DNA of 64,000 nucleotides from Pseudomonadales bacterium (GCA_002708905.1 PAPM01000047.1:1-64000), one strand, 5' to 3'. Shown: positions 9,457 to 19,183, numbered from the stretch's first letter. Notes: generated by a model not told the origin, from the letters alone. A program made the numbers and translations.

Positions 9457-10824
9457 ATGACTATTACTGCCAAATCACTCCGCCAGGAATGCAAACGCAT
9501 TCTTGTGCTGGCCATGCCTATTATCGTCGCCCAGTTTGCGCAAACTGCCAATGGCTTTGTGGATACAGTGATGGCCGGCCGCGTGGGGCCGGATGATCTG
9601 GCAGCTGTAGCGGTGGGAGCTGCGGTGTGGGTGCCGGTATTCCTGTTTCTGGTTGGGGTGATGCAAGGCCTGACCCCCTTTGTATCCCAATACCGGGGGC
9701 AACAGGACCACTCGGCCATCGGCGTGGTAGTGCAACAGGGGCTCTGGCTTGCCCTGCCGTTGGGCTGGCTGGGATTCCTGCTGATGCGGAACCTCGATCC
9801 CCTGCTGGACCTGATGGATGTGGACCCGGTCATCCGCCCCATGATTGTCGGTTACCTCAAGGGACTGTCCTGGGGCTTCCCCGCCATCACCCTGTTCCTG
9901 GCCTTGCGGGCCCTCACCGAGGGCATGTCCTACACCAAACCGGTGATGGTGATCAGCCTGATCGGACTGGCGGTAAACATCCCCGTCAACTACGTGTTGA
10001 TTTATGGCAAATTCGGCTTCGAGCCCATGGGTGGAGTGGGCTGTGGCTGGGCCACCAGCGTCGTGATGTGGCTTATGCTGGTGCTGATGGTGCTCTATAG
10101 CATTGTTTTTGATCAAAAACAGGGCACTGGCGTTTTCCAGAAATTTGTTGGCCCCCGCCTGCCGGAGTTGGGGGCGGTAATTCGATTAGGGCTGCCAATC
10201 GGTCTCTCGATTTTTATCGAAGTCAGCCTGTTCTGTGTCATCGCCCTGTTTATTGCCGGTATCGGAGCTCAAGTGGTCGCCAGCCACCAGATTGCGCTAA
10301 ATGCCGCCTCCATGACATTCATGATTCCCCTTAGCCTCTCCCTGGCGCTTACCGTGCGGGTTGGCACCAATCTGGGTAAAGGGGACGTAGCAGGAGTGCA
10401 CCTCTCGATCTTCAGTGGCTTGGCCATCATCCTGGTTATCGCGATCTTCAATAGCAGTCTGATGACCCTGTTCCGCACCCAGATAGCCATGATCTATACC
10501 GATGATCTGGTGGTGATAGAAATGGCGTCAGGCCTGATGCTGTTCGCCGCCCTATTCCAGATTTCGGATTGCCTGCAGGTCAGCGCCAATGGTGTGCTCA
10601 GGGGCATGAAAGACACCACCTGGCCCATGCTGATGACGGTGCTGGCCTATTGGTGCCTTGGCCTGCCCATCGGATACTGCCTGGGTCTCACGGACTGGAT
10701 ACTGCCTGCAATGGGGGCCCGTGGCTTCTGGGTTGGCCTGGTGGCCGGCCTCACCGCCGCCGCCATCATGCTCTGCTGGCGGGTTATCTGGCGCCTTAGG
10801 CGCACTCTGCCCCTGCCGGCCTGA
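9457..10824 (+). CDS. MATE family multidrug efflux transporter
   Basis: Inner-membrane exporter of 455 residues with about twelve hydrophobic helices, expected to use Na+ or H+ gradients to expel cationic drugs (NorM/DinF superfamily). The first half carries P-I-I-V-A-Q-F-A-Q-T-A-N-G-F-V-D-T-V-M-A-G, and later G-L-P-I-G-L-S-I-F-I-E-V; both are typical of the NorM branch. The second half has the matching A-S-H-Q-I-A-L-N motif. Substrate is unknown. It is a stand-alone gene; the ATG at 9457 lies 86 bases from the divergent epmC start. No regulator sits next to it. Confidence 0.92.
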   Translation: MTITAKSLRQECKRILVLAMPIIVAQFAQTANGFVDTVMAGRVGPDDLAAVAVGAAVWVPVFLFLVGVMQGLTPFVSQYRGQQDHSAIGVVVQQGLWLALPLGWLGFLLMRNLDPLLDLMDVDPVIRPMIVGYLKGLSWGFPAITLFLALRALTEGMSYTKPVMVISLIGLAVNIPVNYVLIYGKFGFEPMGGVGCGWATSVVMWLMLVLMVLYSIVFDQKQGTGVFQKFVGPRLPELGAVIRLGLPIGLSIFIEVSLFCVIALFIAGIGAQVVASHQIALNAASMTFMIPLSLSLALTVRVGTNLGKGDVAGVHLSIFSGLAIILVIAIFNSSLMTLFRTQIAMIYTDDLVVIEMASGLMLFAALFQISDCLQVSANGVLRGMKDTTWPMLMTVLAYWCLGLPIGYCLGLTDWILPAMGARGFWVGLVAGLTAAAIMLCWRVIWRLRRTLPLPA

Positions 10825-10997
10825 TTCTCAATGCCCAGCTCTCCCATGCCTGCCTAATCGCCTAAGACACATAGCAAAAACTGGCATTTTGCATGCAAGT
10901 GTACTTAGATATAGAGTAGAAGTGTGTCCATGACGACCCGGGCTGCGCATAACCAGGATCCACGGTATACCCGGCTCAGGTCCGCGAGGGTAGTCGT

Positions 10998-11687
10998 ATG
11001 AAACCACAGGCTTCGGATAATCGTTCCAATGTGATCGACCTTTTTTCCGGGCGCCCCATTGACGAAGTGGTTGACCGCATCGTGCGCATAGCGCCGGAGC
11101 TGGATGGGCTGGAAATGCTCTACACCAATGACACCTCCCCCAACCGCCTGTACTCACTGAAAGTGGTGTGCTGGGCGCTGCGGGAATCCGGTGAAGTGGT
11201 GGGGCTGGTTCCCTGGCTCAATCAGGTGGTCCCCTGTACTGAAATCAATGATCCCCTCAACGGCCGCTGGGAAGGCTATCGCGACCCGGGCACCAACGAC
11301 ATCTTCTACACCCCCCCCAAACACAAAGTCAGAGAGCTGGAACTGGCGGAAGAGTTCTACCACATCGAACAAGTCCGTGACGGCGACATCATTCAGGAAA
11401 TCCCCGATGCCATCGGCACCCATGCGGTGTTGACGGATAATGGATTCCGTTCCTTTGTGCTGATCGAAGTGCTGAGCTGGCGCCTGATGGCCGATGGCAC
11501 GGTGCATGCCATGCTGGTGGACGAGGACAAAGTGAAGTCGACCCCGGTGCTGCCAGGCGATCCGTGCCTTTACTCCGCTCAGGAACAGGCTGAGTTCAAG
11601 TATTTCTTTCAGCATCGAATCGCCAACAAGATAAAGGAACAGGATCCTGAAGCCCTGGCGGCAATCTCGATGCTGATCGAAAACTAG
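10998..11687 (+). CDS. Conserved-looking hypothetical protein
   Basis: A soluble 229-residue protein I do not recognise. It opens with S-N-V-I-D-L-F-S-G-R-P-I-D-E-V-V-D-R-I, a short motif seen at the N-terminus of several small proteobacterial proteins. A mixed alpha/beta region follows, with V-V-G-L-V-P-W-L-N-Q-V and H-A-V-L-T-D-N-G-F-R-S-F-V-L-I-E. There is no signal peptide or membrane segment. The C-terminus is helical and charged. The start is supported by GAGGGTAG upstream of the ATG. It converges with the large FG-GAP lipoprotein gene, 5 bases apart. A zinc-ribbon-like antisense frame overlaps its start but looks like a shadow. Confidence 0.75.
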   Translation: MKPQASDNRSNVIDLFSGRPIDEVVDRIVRIAPELDGLEMLYTNDTSPNRLYSLKVVCWALRESGEVVGLVPWLNQVVPCTEINDPLNGRWEGYRDPGTNDIFYTPPKHKVRELELAEEFYHIEQVRDGDIIQEIPDAIGTHAVLTDNGFRSFVLIEVLSWRLMADGTVHAMLVDEDKVKSTPVLPGDPCLYSAQEQAEFKYFFQHRIANKIKEQDPEALAAISMLIEN

Positions 11688-11692
11688 TTCCG

Positions 11693-14600
11693 CTATCGGG
11701 GTGAGACCAGCGTGCTGTCGGCGCGCTGGTTTTGGTACGTCAAACTCACCCGATCCGCATCCCACAGGCGACGAGCCAGACGTGACTCGTCCAGGGTCAA
11801 GCGGTAATTGGTGCCGTGCCCCCCAATAATCAGATCCCCCGTTGATGCCAGGGTATAGCGTCGGTCATTGGTTTGGCGGAGAACACCATTGATGTAAATA
11901 CTGGCCCCCAGGATAGGATCATAGGTCGCCATCACATGCTCCTGGCAGTCACCAATGAACAAGCCGAATAACGAACCACCGGAAAGTGAAGAAGCATTAT
12001 TACTTGTTCCCACAGTGAAGGACGCCCTATCCACCCGGGTACCAATTACGATAATACTGGCAACATAGTGTGCACTTTTCATTTCCCAGAACCCCGCAAC
12101 ATTGTCCCCACGGGATAGCATGTTCAAGTCAAACCGACTCAGCAAGCTGGTGGTGCAGGTGTTGCTGGTGTACCAGGCCTCCACACTGAAAGCACCACCA
12201 TCTGCGGCTATGGAATCACTGTAGGGTACTCGATAGGCCTCGTCGTCCGTAAACGCCGCGCCACGACCGATAAACGATTCAATATTGCTGACGCCACCTA
12301 CATCCAGACCATGATTGGCGAACGGAGAAGAATCCCGCGCCTCACCCGCTTCGGCAAAATGCCAGACCCCGACATAATCTTTCCACAGCGCAGCCGGATC
12401 CTGGCCATCGGACACCGTGCCGTCGATGGCATCGTCATACTGGAGCGTAATGAAATCCGTATTACTGTCGCCATCCACCTGAGGCACCAGCACCCAAACC
12501 AGCGCTTCATCAGCATTTTGATTCCAACGTTCAATTTCATAGGGCAGACGTGTTGTGCCGTCACTGTCCACAAAACGAATATCCGGTGCCCCCGGCTGCA
12601 CTGCATCTATAATCTCCGCATCCGTTATGCGCAGCAGTAAAGGGAACTGGCTGACATCGCCAGCCACTCCGGCACCGTTGTTCGTTGTATCAAAGTAATA
12701 GCGCTGACTGGACTGTAGCCGCTCCACACCAGGCTGTATCACCGAAGATTCCACCAGCAATTCTGCTTCACCATCGGCGTAACGGGTGTACACCACTCCA
12801 TCCAGTTGCGTCTCTTCCACCACGGTCCAGTTGTCACCGCTATCCCCTTCGAACACGTCAGAGGGGCCGCCGTTAATACGCAGCCTGTTGGTGGTACCCG
12901 ACAAGCGCAGGACACTGCTGCGGCTGACCTTAAGCCGGTTATTACTGTCACCCAGATCAATTACTTCAATGCTATTGACGGCTTCCGGTGGGAGTGAGGG
13001 TAAATCCAGGAACAGATTACTGCCAGTCAATGCCAGAGTATCTTCCCCGGTGCCGCCCCGCACCCGGAAGAACGCCGTGTCCGCTATCTCAATACGATCA
13101 TCCCCGGCTCCGGCAGAAAAGGCATCCGCACCGCCATTACCCGTAAGCGTTTCGCCAACGGCACTGCCCACGATATTATCAGCACCTGCTTGACCAGACC
13201 GGAACACAACATCGCCAAGCCAATCATTACCCCATAATATGGCGGCTTGACCCGGGGTTTCCGCATTGCCAGGCGCCCCCAGGATGACATCACTAAAGCC
13301 ATCGCCATTGTGGTCCGCCGCCGACAGACTCTGCCCCAAAGCATCACCGGCGACACTGCCTTTTAAAGGGATGCCGTCGGAAGCCAGAAAGTCCACCAGA
13401 CTCCAGGACTCGATAACATCGTCATCGCTGCCCAGCACGACCCAGGCCCGGCCACTGCGGACACCGCCATACTGGCCGTTATAGGCACCCAATAGCAGGT
13501 CATCCAAGCCATCCGCATTAATATCACCTGCGCCGGAAACGGCCTGACCGGTAAAACTGTCCGCGTCGATACCGCTTAGAGTGAATCCCTGAGTGGCACT
13601 CAATGTCTCAACCTCATTTACCGCAGACCAGGCTTTTCCACCGAACAGTACATAGGCAGAACCCGTGTTTTGTTCAGCGCCGTTATCACGGGCCGGTTGT
13701 CCAAGAAAAACATCGACCACACCATCACCATTGAATTCCCCGGCGCCAAGCGATGCTCCCAGCAACGAACCGGACTCTGAAGACTGCCAGCGAACACCGA
13801 CACTGGAGGTCAAGCTGCCCACATCCAGGTTGCCAGGGTTGGAACCTGGCCGCCCATAAATGATGAATACAGTGTCAGCAGTGGGTGCTGATAAGACCAG
13901 ATCATCCAAACCATCCCGGTTCAGATCCCCGGCCAACAACACACTGTAACCCAGGCGCCACTGGGATTGGCCCGTTGCGGACACCGACAATCCGTCTGCA
14001 CCCAATAAGCTGAGGTCCACGTCAGTTCGGGCCGCACCGGCCTGACCCAGTATGACATACGCCCGCCCACTGTTTTCGCCGCCTGTATCGCTCTGGGGAT
14101 GACCTAACACCAGATCCGCAAAACCGTCACCGTTGTAGTCACCTACCGCACTCAAGCCCTGTCCATTTCCCGGCAGATCCAGCGCTGACAACGAGGCATC
14201 CCCGAGACGCTGGCCTGGTTCACGGGCGAGGATGCGAAATCCCGTATTGGTATCCCAAACGCCAAGATCCAGATCACCCAGGGTTGCAGAACCCCAAACC
14301 ACATACACAACGCCGGCATCCGTGGCACCGAGATCAGAGCCCGGCGCCGCCAGCATCAGATCATCAATGCCGTCCCCATTCATATCCCCGGCACTGGCCA
14401 CGGCAGTGCCCAGTTGATCACCGGCGTTCGCACCGAGGAAGCGCACGCCATCGGCAGGAGACCAATCCGCCTGGGACAGATTGGATCGAGTCAGACCGCT
14501 GCGCCCGGAAATCAGATATAGCGCACCACGCTCTGCCTCAAAGCCGGGATCAGCCACCGCAAAATCTTCAAATCCATCACCGTTGACATCCCCCACACCG

Positions 14601-15847
14601 GCAACGGCTGCACCCAGGGGCGAGGCCCCGGCAAAGCGATAGCCCTGATCAGGCGTCAGAGCACCAATATCAATGGGAGGGAAGGAAGCTTGCTCCACAT
14701 CGAAAGCCCATGCCTGCGGCCCTTGAATAGCCGCGGAAGGGTTGCCTGCCAAATCCTGAAATGCCCCCGCAGGCACTTCCACGTAATAACCGGTAGCAAA
14801 GTTCAGCAGCGTACCCAGCGGGATGGGAATTTGTCGGCCCCCCGCTGCTCCCAGATCCAGGCTATCCACTCCGGTACTGGAAATCAGGGCGTTATCCGCT
14901 ACACGACGCAAAATAATCTGTCCTGTACCCGGCAGAACGGGCTCATCGAATTCAATCTGCAGGGCCGGACTTCGGGGCACGCCATTGCTGTTTGGACTGG
15001 GCTGGAGTGCGGCTGGGCCAGGAGCGGTAGTGTCCAATGTCAGGCCATAGGGTTGGGAGGCAGGGCTCTGCAGACCAAAATCCTTGCTCACGGCCGTTAG
15101 CTGGTAAACACCATCTGCCGGCAACGCATTGACCGCACCCAAATCAAGAGACCACTGACCTTGCTCGTCCGCAGCAGTTTCCCCCAGGGAAGCACCATTC
15201 ACAAACACTTCAATGAGGTACCCTGCAACAGCGCTGCCCAGCAGGACCTGACCAGGGTCGGAGGTAATCCCATCACCAGGCTGGCCGGTATCATTGCTGA
15301 TAGAGAGAATCTGAGGCGAAACAGGCAAAGTGGGATCATAGGTAAACAGAAACGGTTGCTGTGAATCCAGGGTTTCACCACCGCTGGTAACAGCGCGCAC
15401 ATCAATACGGTACTCACCGGGAAGCAGTTCAATGCGGGTAAAATCCAGCTCCCATTTACCGTTGGCGTTTGCCAGCACAGAACCGGAAGGCACCTCATTC
15501 ACAATCACCAGGACGGAATCGTAGGGATTCGCGTTGCCGCTGAAACGAACAGTAGAATCCACAATTCTGCCGGGCCCCATGGGGCCAGTATCGGTAAGTA
15601 TAAACGCGACACTGGGCGAAACGAGGGGTTCGGGCTGATCCCCGGGATCTTGTGGGTCTTCAGGTTCGTCTCCCGGCTCATCCTCAGGATCTGTACCCTG
15701 GCCAGTATCAGATGGCGGTTCCTGCGCGGATCGATCCTGATCATCAGACCGGGAAGACTTGGAGCCCCCACAGCCCGGCAACGTCACTGCCAATATGGAT
15801 GTCATCATCAACAGCAACAGAGTTTTTGCTATTCCCGACATGTGCAT
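11693..15847 (-). CDS. Large FG-GAP repeat lipoprotein with Ig-like, DUF2341 and LamG-like regions
   Basis: A surface or periplasmic protein of 1384 residues. The N-terminus is a lipoprotein signal with lipobox L-P-G-C (Cys26), then an Asp/Glu/Pro-rich linker (about 33-75), two Ig-like domains (about 80-275) and a Big_5-like domain (about 280-380). Next come seven FG-GAP repeats, each with a D-x-N-x-D-G calcium loop (for example DVNGDGFEDFAVADPG), which would form a seven-blade propeller. A short RTX-like Gly/Asp segment follows, then a DUF2341 region and a LamG/concanavalin-like C-terminus. Such proteins are usually adhesive or sugar-binding, but the ligand is unknown. Codon use looks like that of its neighbours. 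Domain limits are by eye. Confidence 0.88.
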   Translation of the reverse strand: MHMSGIAKTLLLLMMTSILAVTLPGCGGSKSSRSDDQDRSAQEPPSDTGQGTDPEDEPGDEPEDPQDPGDQPEPLVSPSVAFILTDTGPMGPGRIVDSTVRFSGNANPYDSVLVIVNEVPSGSVLANANGKWELDFTRIELLPGEYRIDVRAVTSGGETLDSQQPFLFTYDPTLPVSPQILSISNDTGQPGDGITSDPGQVLLGSAVAGYLIEVFVNGASLGETAADEQGQWSLDLGAVNALPADGVYQLTAVSKDFGLQSPASQPYGLTLDTTAPGPAALQPSPNSNGVPRSPALQIEFDEPVLPGTGQIILRRVADNALISSTGVDSLDLGAAGGRQIPIPLGTLLNFATGYYVEVPAGAFQDLAGNPSAAIQGPQAWAFDVEQASFPPIDIGALTPDQGYRFAGASPLGAAVAGVGDVNGDGFEDFAVADPGFEAERGALYLISGRSGLTRSNLSQADWSPADGVRFLGANAGDQLGTAVASAGDMNGDGIDDLMLAAPGSDLGATDAGVVYVVWGSATLGDLDLGVWDTNTGFRILAREPGQRLGDASLSALDLPGNGQGLSAVGDYNGDGFADLVLGHPQSDTGGENSGRAYVILGQAGAARTDVDLSLLGADGLSVSATGQSQWRLGYSVLLAGDLNRDGLDDLVLSAPTADTVFIIYGRPGSNPGNLDVGSLTSSVGVRWQSSESGSLLGASLGAGEFNGDGVVDVFLGQPARDNGAEQNTGSAYVLFGGKAWSAVNEVETLSATQGFTLSGIDADSFTGQAVSGAGDINADGLDDLLLGAYNGQYGGVRSGRAWVVLGSDDDVIESWSLVDFLASDGIPLKGSVAGDALGQSLSAADHNGDGFSDVILGAPGNAETPGQAAILWGNDWLGDVVFRSGQAGADNIVGSAVGETLTGNGGADAFSAGAGDDRIEIADTAFFRVRGGTGEDTLALTGSNLFLDLPSLPPEAVNSIEVIDLGDSNNRLKVSRSSVLRLSGTTNRLRINGGPSDVFEGDSGDNWTVVEETQLDGVVYTRYADGEAELLVESSVIQPGVERLQSSQRYYFDTTNNGAGVAGDVSQFPLLLRITDAEIIDAVQPGAPDIRFVDSDGTTRLPYEIERWNQNADEALVWVLVPQVDGDSNTDFITLQYDDAIDGTVSDGQDPAALWKDYVGVWHFAEAGEARDSSPFANHGLDVGGVSNIESFIGRGAAFTDDEAYRVPYSDSIAADGGAFSVEAWYTSNTCTTSLLSRFDLNMLSRGDNVAGFWEMKSAHYVASIIVIGTRVDRASFTVGTSNNASSLSGGSLFGLFIGDCQEHVMATYDPILGASIYINGVLRQTNDRRYTLASTGDLIIGGHGTNYRLTLDESRLARRLWDADRVSLTYQNQRADSTLVSPR

Positions 15848-15950
15848 ACGAAAGGCTTCCCGCCCCTTTGGTCCTGTTAAAGGTTCTGTTATAGCTTCTG
15901 TTTTTATTTTTACGATTAACCTGCTTTAGGGATCAGCTTACCAAAGAATG

Positions 15951-15970
15951 ATTTAATAAATTTATTAAAT
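15951..15970. repeat. Perfect 20-bp AT palindrome
   Basis: ATTTAATAAATTTATTAAAT is its own reverse complement over 20 bases. It lies 20 bases past the tusA stop and about 104 bases before the FG-GAP lipoprotein start, both on the minus strand. It may be an operator for the lipoprotein gene or part of a weak terminator. Confidence 0.7.
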
Positions 15971-15990
15971 TCGCTTTTCCTTAACCTGGA

Positions 15991-16230
15991 TCAGTCCGGC
16001 TTTTTTTGGATACGGAAAACGTACTTGCCATCCCGCTCTTCCGACATAATCAACGTATGGCCAAGGAACTGGCAGAACTTGGGAATATCCCGTTGGGTGG
16101 AAGGGTCGGTGGCGAGCACTTCCAGCACTTCGCCTGCCTGCATATCACGCACCTTACCATGGAGCATCATCACCGGCTCCGGACACATCAATCCGGAGGC
16201 ATCAAAATGGTGATCAACGGTATCCGTCAT
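15991..16230 (-). CDS. tusA: Sulfur carrier protein TusA
   Basis: TusA accepts sulfur from IscS and passes it along the relay for tRNA 2-thiouridine synthesis and other sulfur transfers. The 79-residue protein has the family signature D-A-S-G-L-M-C-P-E-P-V-M (active Cys at about residue 16) and the end K-F-C-Q-F-L-G-H-T-L. Length matches E. coli TusA (81). The ATG at 16230 has GAGGAG upstream. The ampG-type gene lies 42 bases upstream on the same strand, which may be chance. Confidence 0.93.
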   Translation of the reverse strand: MTDTVDHHFDASGLMCPEPVMMLHGKVRDMQAGEVLEVLATDPSTQRDIPKFCQFLGHTLIMSEERDGKYVFRIQKKPD

Positions 16231-16272
16231 GGCAACTCCTCAAACCTTCTTTCAAATCACTAAAACCCCGTA

Positions 16273-17529
16273 TTAATGCCAGGCTTCCCGCTGCACCTGA
16301 GGCACCCGCGGCAGCCAGAGGAGAACCGGCAACAGCGCCAGGATTCCCATGGCAAACGAGGCCATAAAGTGTACCTCATATCCCAGCGCGGATGCACTGA
16401 AGCCACTGGCGCTGTGTAATAACCCCGCCATCACCACCTGCACACTCGCCTGCATCGTATAGTCCGTTCCCGCCAATGGACGGCGACAGGCATCCATCAT
16501 CAAGGTGAATAAAGCGGCCGTGGACATACCCCCAAACCAATGCTCCAGGGCGATGACAGCCGTCACCCAGTGCAGACTGGAATCCGGGCTGGCGTTGCTT
16601 GCGGCCAGCCACCAAAAGCCCAGTAATGATAGCGTCTGCAACAGGCCAAACCCCACCAACGCCGCTACCCGCCCGATTCTGGGTACCAACCAACCACCGA
16701 ACAACGCGCCACCGATACCGGCCGCCATCCCGGCGCCACCGCTGATCCATCCCACCTGCTCCAGGGAGTAACCCAGGTCAATCAGCAGCGGCTTGGACAT
16801 GGCTGATCCAAACGAATCACCCACCTTGTACAACACGATCACCAGCACCCAGGCCCACATCCCCGGCTGACGCACAAACTGCAGAGCCAGGGCAAACACA
16901 TTACGGGGGGAATCATGCTCCAGGTTTGACTCGGACGACGCCTCCCGAAACAGCCAAACCGGCACGCTCACGACCAATATCATCAAAGCCAGCACCATGA
17001 ACGTGGACAACCAGCCCAGACGGTCCAACAGTATGAGAATCACCGCCCCACCAAACAGCACCCCCACCCGATAACCGGCCACCTGCACACCATTGCCCAA
17101 GCCCCGTTCCCCGGGGCCAAGACTGGACACGGCCAGTCCATCGGTGGCGATATCCTGAGTTGCAGCAATCAGATTGGAGAAAAACAGAATCGCCAACAAC
17201 CAGTAGAACCCGCTTCCACTAAGGGATTCGGGATCAAGCAACCCTAAAAGCAGAAGGCAGACCATAAACCCCGCCTGCATGGGAATGATCCAACTCTTGC
17301 GCCGCCCAAAACGGTGACTGCCATAATGATCCACATAGGGCGCCCAAAGGAATTTCAGCGCCCAGGGCACAGCCACCAGAGAGACCAGTCCAATTTTTTC
17401 CAGGCTCACATCGTAACTGCGCAACAGCGCGGGCAAGGCCTGGCTCATAAAACCGAACGGCAATCCCTGGGAGAAATACAGGCAACTCAACAATCCCAGG
17501 CGAAACGACAGGGACGAACTTATGGACAT
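16273..17529 (-). CDS. ampG: AmpG-family muropeptide MFS permease
   Basis: Inner-membrane permease of 418 residues with about twelve helices, expected to import GlcNAc-anhydro-MurNAc peptides for peptidoglycan recycling. The opening (L-Y-F-S-Q-G-L-P-F-G-F) and the W-A-P-Y-V-D-H-Y-G segment with R-R-K-S-W are typical of AmpG, as is Q-D-I-A-T-D-G-L-A-V in helix 4-5. The recycling glucosaminidase NagZ is also in this window at 48010-49029. The ATG at 17529 has only a weak ribosome site. A paralogue with another substrate is possible, since AmpG-like permeases are often multiple. Confidence 0.87.
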   Translation of the reverse strand: MSISSSLSFRLGLLSCLYFSQGLPFGFMSQALPALLRSYDVSLEKIGLVSLVAVPWALKFLWAPYVDHYGSHRFGRRKSWIIPMQAGFMVCLLLLGLLDPESLSGSGFYWLLAILFFSNLIAATQDIATDGLAVSSLGPGERGLGNGVQVAGYRVGVLFGGAVILILLDRLGWLSTFMVLALMILVVSVPVWLFREASSESNLEHDSPRNVFALALQFVRQPGMWAWVLVIVLYKVGDSFGSAMSKPLLIDLGYSLEQVGWISGGAGMAAGIGGALFGGWLVPRIGRVAALVGFGLLQTLSLLGFWWLAASNASPDSSLHWVTAVIALEHWFGGMSTAALFTLMMDACRRPLAGTDYTMQASVQVVMAGLLHSASGFSASALGYEVHFMASFAMGILALLPVLLWLPRVPQVQREAWH

Positions 17530-17681
17530 AGCGCTCTAGACACCCTTCTTAATACCCCCCAACAAACTCATAGCCGGGAAAATACCGCCAATCATACCTA
17601 AAGCGCTCTCTTAGTCATTGAAAATTCAAGTGAAGGGATTACCATTAACGCCACATTGCAGTGGTGTTTACCGAGGAAAGA

Positions 17682-18002
17682 ATGATTAAGGTATTGATAG
17701 AACGGACCGTCGCAGAAGGCCTGGAAGGCAACTATGAACAAACCATCGTAGAGTTGCTCACCCATGCCGAGAATTCTCCCGGGTATCTGGGGGGAGAATC
17801 CTATCGCGATGCCAAACGCCCTAATCATTATGTGGTCATTTCCATGTGGGAAAGCATCAACGCCTGGCAGCTGTGGTTTGGCTCCTCCGCCCGCATGGAC
17901 ATGCTGCGCAAGATTGGTGTGTTTTTGCAGGAGCCGGAGCGCTTCACCGTTCTAGAACCTTGTGTTTATCAATCCGCCAAAGGCCTGCATAAAACCGCGT
18001 GA
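17682..18002 (+). CDS. ABM (antibiotic biosynthesis monooxygenase) domain protein
   Basis: A small ferredoxin-like-fold protein of 106 residues. The pattern I-K-V-L-I-E-R-T-V-x-E-G-L-E, then N-S-P-G-Y-L-G-G-E-S-Y and H-Y-V-V-I-S-M-W-E-S fits the ABM family, members of which degrade haem, oxidise quinols or have unknown roles. I chose the ATG at 17682 because GAGGAAAG lies just upstream; the open frame itself starts at 17661. The gene is short, alone on its strand, and converges with rlmM 10 bases away. No substrate can be named. Confidence 0.82.
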   Translation: MIKVLIERTVAEGLEGNYEQTIVELLTHAENSPGYLGGESYRDAKRPNHYVVISMWESINAWQLWFGSSARMDMLRKIGVFLQEPERFTVLEPCVYQSAKGLHKTA

Positions 18003-18012
18003 CCAAACCGGT

Positions 18013-19062
18013 TCAATAATGCTCCGGAGCAGCGAATACCGTAATTTCTTCCCGGTCATGGTATAGCTGCTTCGCCCGCAACCGATAGCGACACCCTGCC
18101 GCCTCAAACTCCGCCTCCATCCGTTCAAGTATTTGACTTACTTCCAACCAACGGCGTTTCATCGGCAACTTGAGATTGAAGATGGCAAACCTGGTCCAAC
18201 CCTTCACCAACCAGCGCTCCATCAACTCGGCCACCCGGGCAGGCTTCTCCACCATGTCACAGACCAGCCAATCCACCGGACGCACCGGCTTATAGGCAAA
18301 AGCATCTTCCCGCAGATGGGTCACCTGCCCACTGTCCATGAGCGCCTTATCCATGGGGCCGTTATCAATGGCAATCACCTGCATACCCCGCTGCACCAAC
18401 TGCCAGGTCCAGCCCCCAGGAGCGGCCCCCAGGTCCACGGCTTTCTGGAACGGTTTCAATAACGAGGCGCGCTGTGGTTCCGGTATCAGTTGCAACCAGG
18501 CTTCTTCCAATTTAAGTGTAGATCGACTGGGCGCCGCAGATGGCTGCCGCAAGCGGGGGAATCCCATGGCCCAGGGCGCTGCGTTTTTGCGCGGCGTCAC
18601 CCCAACCCAGATATTTGTTCCGGATTCAAAAAACATGTGCACGTTCGCGCTTGCTTTGGGATGAATGTGCTGCGCCAGGGCTTTTTCCAGTGGCCGCTCC
18701 AACTTTCGTGTCAGCTTGGACAAACCTTTACCCTCATTGGTATCCGGGTAGGACATCCAAAGGCTTCGACAGGCTTGGCCAGCCAGCGCATCTACGATGG
18801 GACTAATCCGGTCCTGTGGGTCCACCTGTTCCAGATGGGCTATGACAGCCAGCCATTGACGGGCGAAGACAATGTCGGCAAAAGGGAGCTTCTGTAGCAG
18901 GGTATCCGCCGAGGAAGCATCCTGGCCTTCGAACACCACGAAGCCGTCATTCGGTTTTGCCCGCACAAAGCCGAACTCACCAATGGCGGCTGATTTATCC
19001 TGAATTTCCGCCGCCAGATCCGATTCAAAACCGGGGCGGCAGGTTAGTAGTAGTTGCTGCAT
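18013..19062 (-). CDS. rlmM: 23S rRNA (cytidine-2498-2'-O)-methyltransferase RlmM
   Basis: Methylates the ribose of C2498 in 23S rRNA using S-adenosylmethionine. The N-terminal half is the THUMP-type RNA-binding region (L-L-T-C-R-P-G-F-E at the start). The C-terminal half is a Rossmann methyltransferase with V-D-L-G-A-A-P-G-G-W-T-W, V-I-A-I-D-N-G-P-M, W-L-V-C-D-M-V-E-K-P and F-N-L-K-L-P-M-K, which hold the K-D-K-E-type catalytic set. Length (349) is near E. coli RlmM (366). It is a single gene between convergent and parallel neighbours. Confidence 0.95.
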   Translation of the reverse strand: MQQLLLTCRPGFESDLAAEIQDKSAAIGEFGFVRAKPNDGFVVFEGQDASSADTLLQKLPFADIVFARQWLAVIAHLEQVDPQDRISPIVDALAGQACRSLWMSYPDTNEGKGLSKLTRKLERPLEKALAQHIHPKASANVHMFFESGTNIWVGVTPRKNAAPWAMGFPRLRQPSAAPSRSTLKLEEAWLQLIPEPQRASLLKPFQKAVDLGAAPGGWTWQLVQRGMQVIAIDNGPMDKALMDSGQVTHLREDAFAYKPVRPVDWLVCDMVEKPARVAELMERWLVKGWTRFAIFNLKLPMKRRWLEVSQILERMEAEFEAAGCRYRLRAKQLYHDREEITVFAAPEHY

Positions 19063-19183
19063 GGATACCCAAAATCAAGCCTGCGTTTGACTAGACCGCG
19101 CATTCTAACGAAAGGTCCGTTACAAAGACAGCACGAGGACAGCGCCGAGGTTTGGCGTGACGGGTAACGGCGATTGTTGAACA

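Noticed and set aside
10828-11157. A minus-strand frame that encodes a zinc-ribbon-like C-x2-C...C-x2-C pattern
   Set aside because: It overlaps the well-supported gene at 10998 and its start region, and the rest of the frame is low-complexity Arg/Gly/Pro. The pattern is probably chance.
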